Below, piece by piece: positions 62,408-64,000 of a stretch of 64,000 bases of DNA. Position 1 is the first letter of the stretch. Every line of letters starts with the position of its first letter. The notes beneath the pieces are model-generated. The model was not told the origin of the DNA. It made no database searches and worked only from the letters and a program-made list of their open reading frames with translations. Where the stretch lies: NCBI GenBank assembly GCA_964537685.1, contig CAZICM010000015.1:62001-126000 (forward strand). The letters are read 5' to 3'. The translations under genes and the position numbers were made by a program. Origin of the DNA: CAZICM01 sp964537685. Its GTDB lineage: Bacteria > Myxococcota_A > Polyangia > Polyangiales > Polyangiaceae.

Positions 62408-63856
62408 ATGGAATCACAAGCCAAAACGCCTTCCTTTCTCCATCGCCGCACATCTTCTTTACGCACGCTGCTTGGGCATAAGGCAGTGTTAAAAACGGCC
62501 GCCGCATTGCTTGCGGGCGCTTGTGCAATGGGCTCGAGCGCGAACGCAATGGCCTACGATTCCTTGGCCTATCCATGCAAAGAAGGAGCGCTGCGCTGTC
62601 AAATCGCGCCCCTTGCATTTAGCTACAAAGACGCGCTTCCCATCGAATGGAGCTTTGATACGGGCTGGACACCGCCCAACTCACCCGTGCAAGTACATCT
62701 ATGGGCGGGCGTGTACGCCAACACGCATGGATCGCTCAAAGGCGCGCTTCAGACCACATGGCCCGAAACGCTTGTACTCGCGACACCCGGCGATCCATTG
62801 GGCGGAAGCTTTGGCTTTCATTACGGCGTTGAAATTGGCGCCCAAGGCAAGATCGAAGTCGAAGTCGCCGGCAAAAAATATAGCTGGACAGGCGATTTGC
62901 CCTTTATCCCTCAATTTGATTTTCAAGTCGAAGCCGATCAGAGCTTTGATGCGTGGGGATTCGCTCCCGGCGTAACGGTCTCGGGCAAAACGCAGCAGCA
63001 AACGCTTGCGCAGATTGGCATCGCGGACATTATCGGAGGCTCGATTCCAGGCATCGACGGCGGCTTTGAACTCGATGTGGCGATGGAACTGGAGGCCACC
63101 TATCAAACCAAACAGATTGTGCTTGAAACGACCGATGGAAAGCCTGTGAAAGGCGGCGCGATCATGAGCGATACCGCCGAAACGTCGGTGGAGTATTTAA
63201 GCGGCCCCTCCATTGAAATCGATGTACATCCCGAGGGCACCGTCGACTACAACGGCATTCTGCATTTAATACCTGCATTTTTTATCGAATTGCTTGGCCA
63301 ATCCTGGTCGATCCCCATCGCGGACATTCCGATTGAATTTCCCATCACGGAAAGCGAATGGATTTTTGATAAGCAGCGCGTGCACGTACCTCTTCCCGAT
63401 TTGGCCATTGATACGGAAGAAATCGATTTCGGCGATGTGGAAGTCGGCCAGAAAAACCTTGAAATGGTCAGCTTGTGGAGCGCGGGCGAAGCCAAAATTA
63501 TTGGAGCCGTAGCGAGCAGCAATTCAGATGTATTCGAAGTCTTCGATCCCACCTTTGAAATTGAACCGAGCGTGACGTTCGACACCGGCATTCGCTTTGT
63601 GCCGAAGAAGAACGGAGAATTCAGCGCGACGATTTATGTGGGCTCGAACGACCCGAGTCATCCCGTGCAATTGATTCAAGTACGAGGCCGGGGATACGGC
63701 GGTCCTGGAGACCTATCGGCCGCGCCCGAACAAGAAGCGGGCTGTGCATGCCGGGCCGCGGGAGAACCTCGCACATCGGCAAAAGGCCAATGGGCGGCAC
63801 CCTTCTTTGCATTGGGACTTAGCCTGTTTTTAGCGCGCCGTAAAAAACAAAGATAG
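62408..63856 (+). CDS. MYXO-CTERM protein with choice-of-anchor D-like domain
   Basis: A 482-residue exported protein; ATG 62408 is chosen because it gives a clean signal (LLAGACAMGSSANAMA). The body is beta-rich with aromatic strands. Residues about 340-440 resemble the choice-of-anchor/ASH fold (DTEEIDFGDVEVGQKNLEMV, FVPKKNGEFSATIYVGSNDP). The tail has a Cys pair (AGCACRAAG), a hydrophobic stretch (APFFALGLSLFLA) and basic residues (RRKKQR), the MYXO-CTERM sorting signal known from Myxococcota surface proteins. Function otherwise unknown. Confidence 0.85.
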   Translation: MESQAKTPSFLHRRTSSLRTLLGHKAVLKTAAALLAGACAMGSSANAMAYDSLAYPCKEGALRCQIAPLAFSYKDALPIEWSFDTGWTPPNSPVQVHLWAGVYANTHGSLKGALQTTWPETLVLATPGDPLGGSFGFHYGVEIGAQGKIEVEVAGKKYSWTGDLPFIPQFDFQVEADQSFDAWGFAPGVTVSGKTQQQTLAQIGIADIIGGSIPGIDGGFELDVAMELEATYQTKQIVLETTDGKPVKGGAIMSDTAETSVEYLSGPSIEIDVHPEGTVDYNGILHLIPAFFIELLGQSWSIPIADIPIEFPITESEWIFDKQRVHVPLPDLAIDTEEIDFGDVEVGQKNLEMVSLWSAGEAKIIGAVASSNSDVFEVFDPTFEIEPSVTFDTGIRFVPKKNGEFSATIYVGSNDPSHPVQLIQVRGRGYGGPGDLSAAPEQEAGCACRAAGEPRTSAKGQWAAPFFALGLSLFLARRKKQR

Positions 63857-63871
63857 CCTTCCCTCATTCGA

Positions 63872-64000
63872 ATGAGCGAGCCCAGCGCAATCCCCGATCA
63901 TGCTCATATTCGCCCCGGCGATCGAATCGCCGGCAAATACCGTGTAGAAAGGGTATTGGGCACAGGCGGAATGGGCACGGTGCTGGCCGTTACCCATCTC
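63872..64000 (+). CDS. Ser/Thr protein kinase, N-terminus only
   Basis: Forty-three codons are inside the window. After a short leader the sequence IAGKYRVERVLGTGGMGTVL is the start of a Hanks-type kinase with the glycine loop GTGGMG. The rest lies beyond the window end. It would be the intact kinase near the pseudokinase and MYXO-CTERM protein. Confidence 0.88.
   Translation, partial: MSEPSAIPDHAHIRPGDRIAGKYRVERVLGTGGMGTVLAVTHL

Overview
The window looks like chromosomal DNA of a member of the Myxococcota, probably a Polyangia or Sorangiineae relative. The support is a MYXO-CTERM-type C-terminus (62408-63856), Hanks-type Ser/Thr kinases with TM and Ala/Pro/Ser-rich tails, many lipoproteins with Gly/Ser-rich linkers behind the lipobox, an AgmX/VIT/VWA giant lipoprotein, a C-type-lectin lipoprotein with a myxobacterial Cys-rich repeat, and Gly-rich PGRS-like lipoproteins. 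Base composition looks only moderately GC-rich by eye, below classic myxobacteria. No rRNA, tRNA, CRISPR array, phage or insertion sequence was seen. Genes are dense and switch strand often; several neighbours share ATGA or CTAG overlaps.

1-13.1 kb: a truncated matrixin-like protease; a MoaD/ThiS-BNR propeller pair; a DUF1566 lipoprotein; a penicillin-acylase-family lipoprotein; DUF72 and LOG-family genes; then a tight three-gene minus-strand operon of two zinc-ribbon/beta-propeller membrane proteins and a B12-binding radical SAM protein with a TPR tail.

13.1-24.6 kb: an envelope-folding pair (parvulin lipoprotein and DsbA-like protein), a minimal TssL/TssM-like pair without other type VI genes, a redoxin lipoprotein, enolase, a DUF362 protein, a two-REC response regulator, a second parvulin and a GH63-like glycosidase.

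24.6-31.8 kb: a decayed Ser/Thr kinase gene and an orphan TM protein, then a two-gene cassette present twice in tandem: a TPR/PEGA-like membrane protein followed by a Gly-rich lipoprotein. This is one of the most unusual regions.

31.8-44.7 kb: a GNAT/Eis-like acetyltransferase and M19 dipeptidase, a lectin lipoprotein, an OPT transporter overlapping a TonB-dependent receptor (a likely two-membrane uptake unit), two small heat-shock proteins, an FGE-fold lipoprotein, a Ser/Thr kinase and a choice-of-anchor-like lipoprotein with a good intrinsic terminator.

44.7-64 kb: an RlmL-like rRNA methyltransferase, OmpA-like lipoprotein, GT2, a small unknown membrane protein, VOC, rhodanese and DUF1015 proteins; a P-loop/J-like/HTH fusion followed by a GT39-like glycosyltransferase and an RsbR-type STAS protein; the 1626-residue FecR/VIT/VWA/AgmX/TPR lipoprotein; a LysM protein, a pseudokinase, the MYXO-CTERM protein and the start of another kinase. 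Much of the window appears devoted to envelope proteins, their folding, and kinase or STAS signalling. All functional assignments rest on motif recognition by eye.
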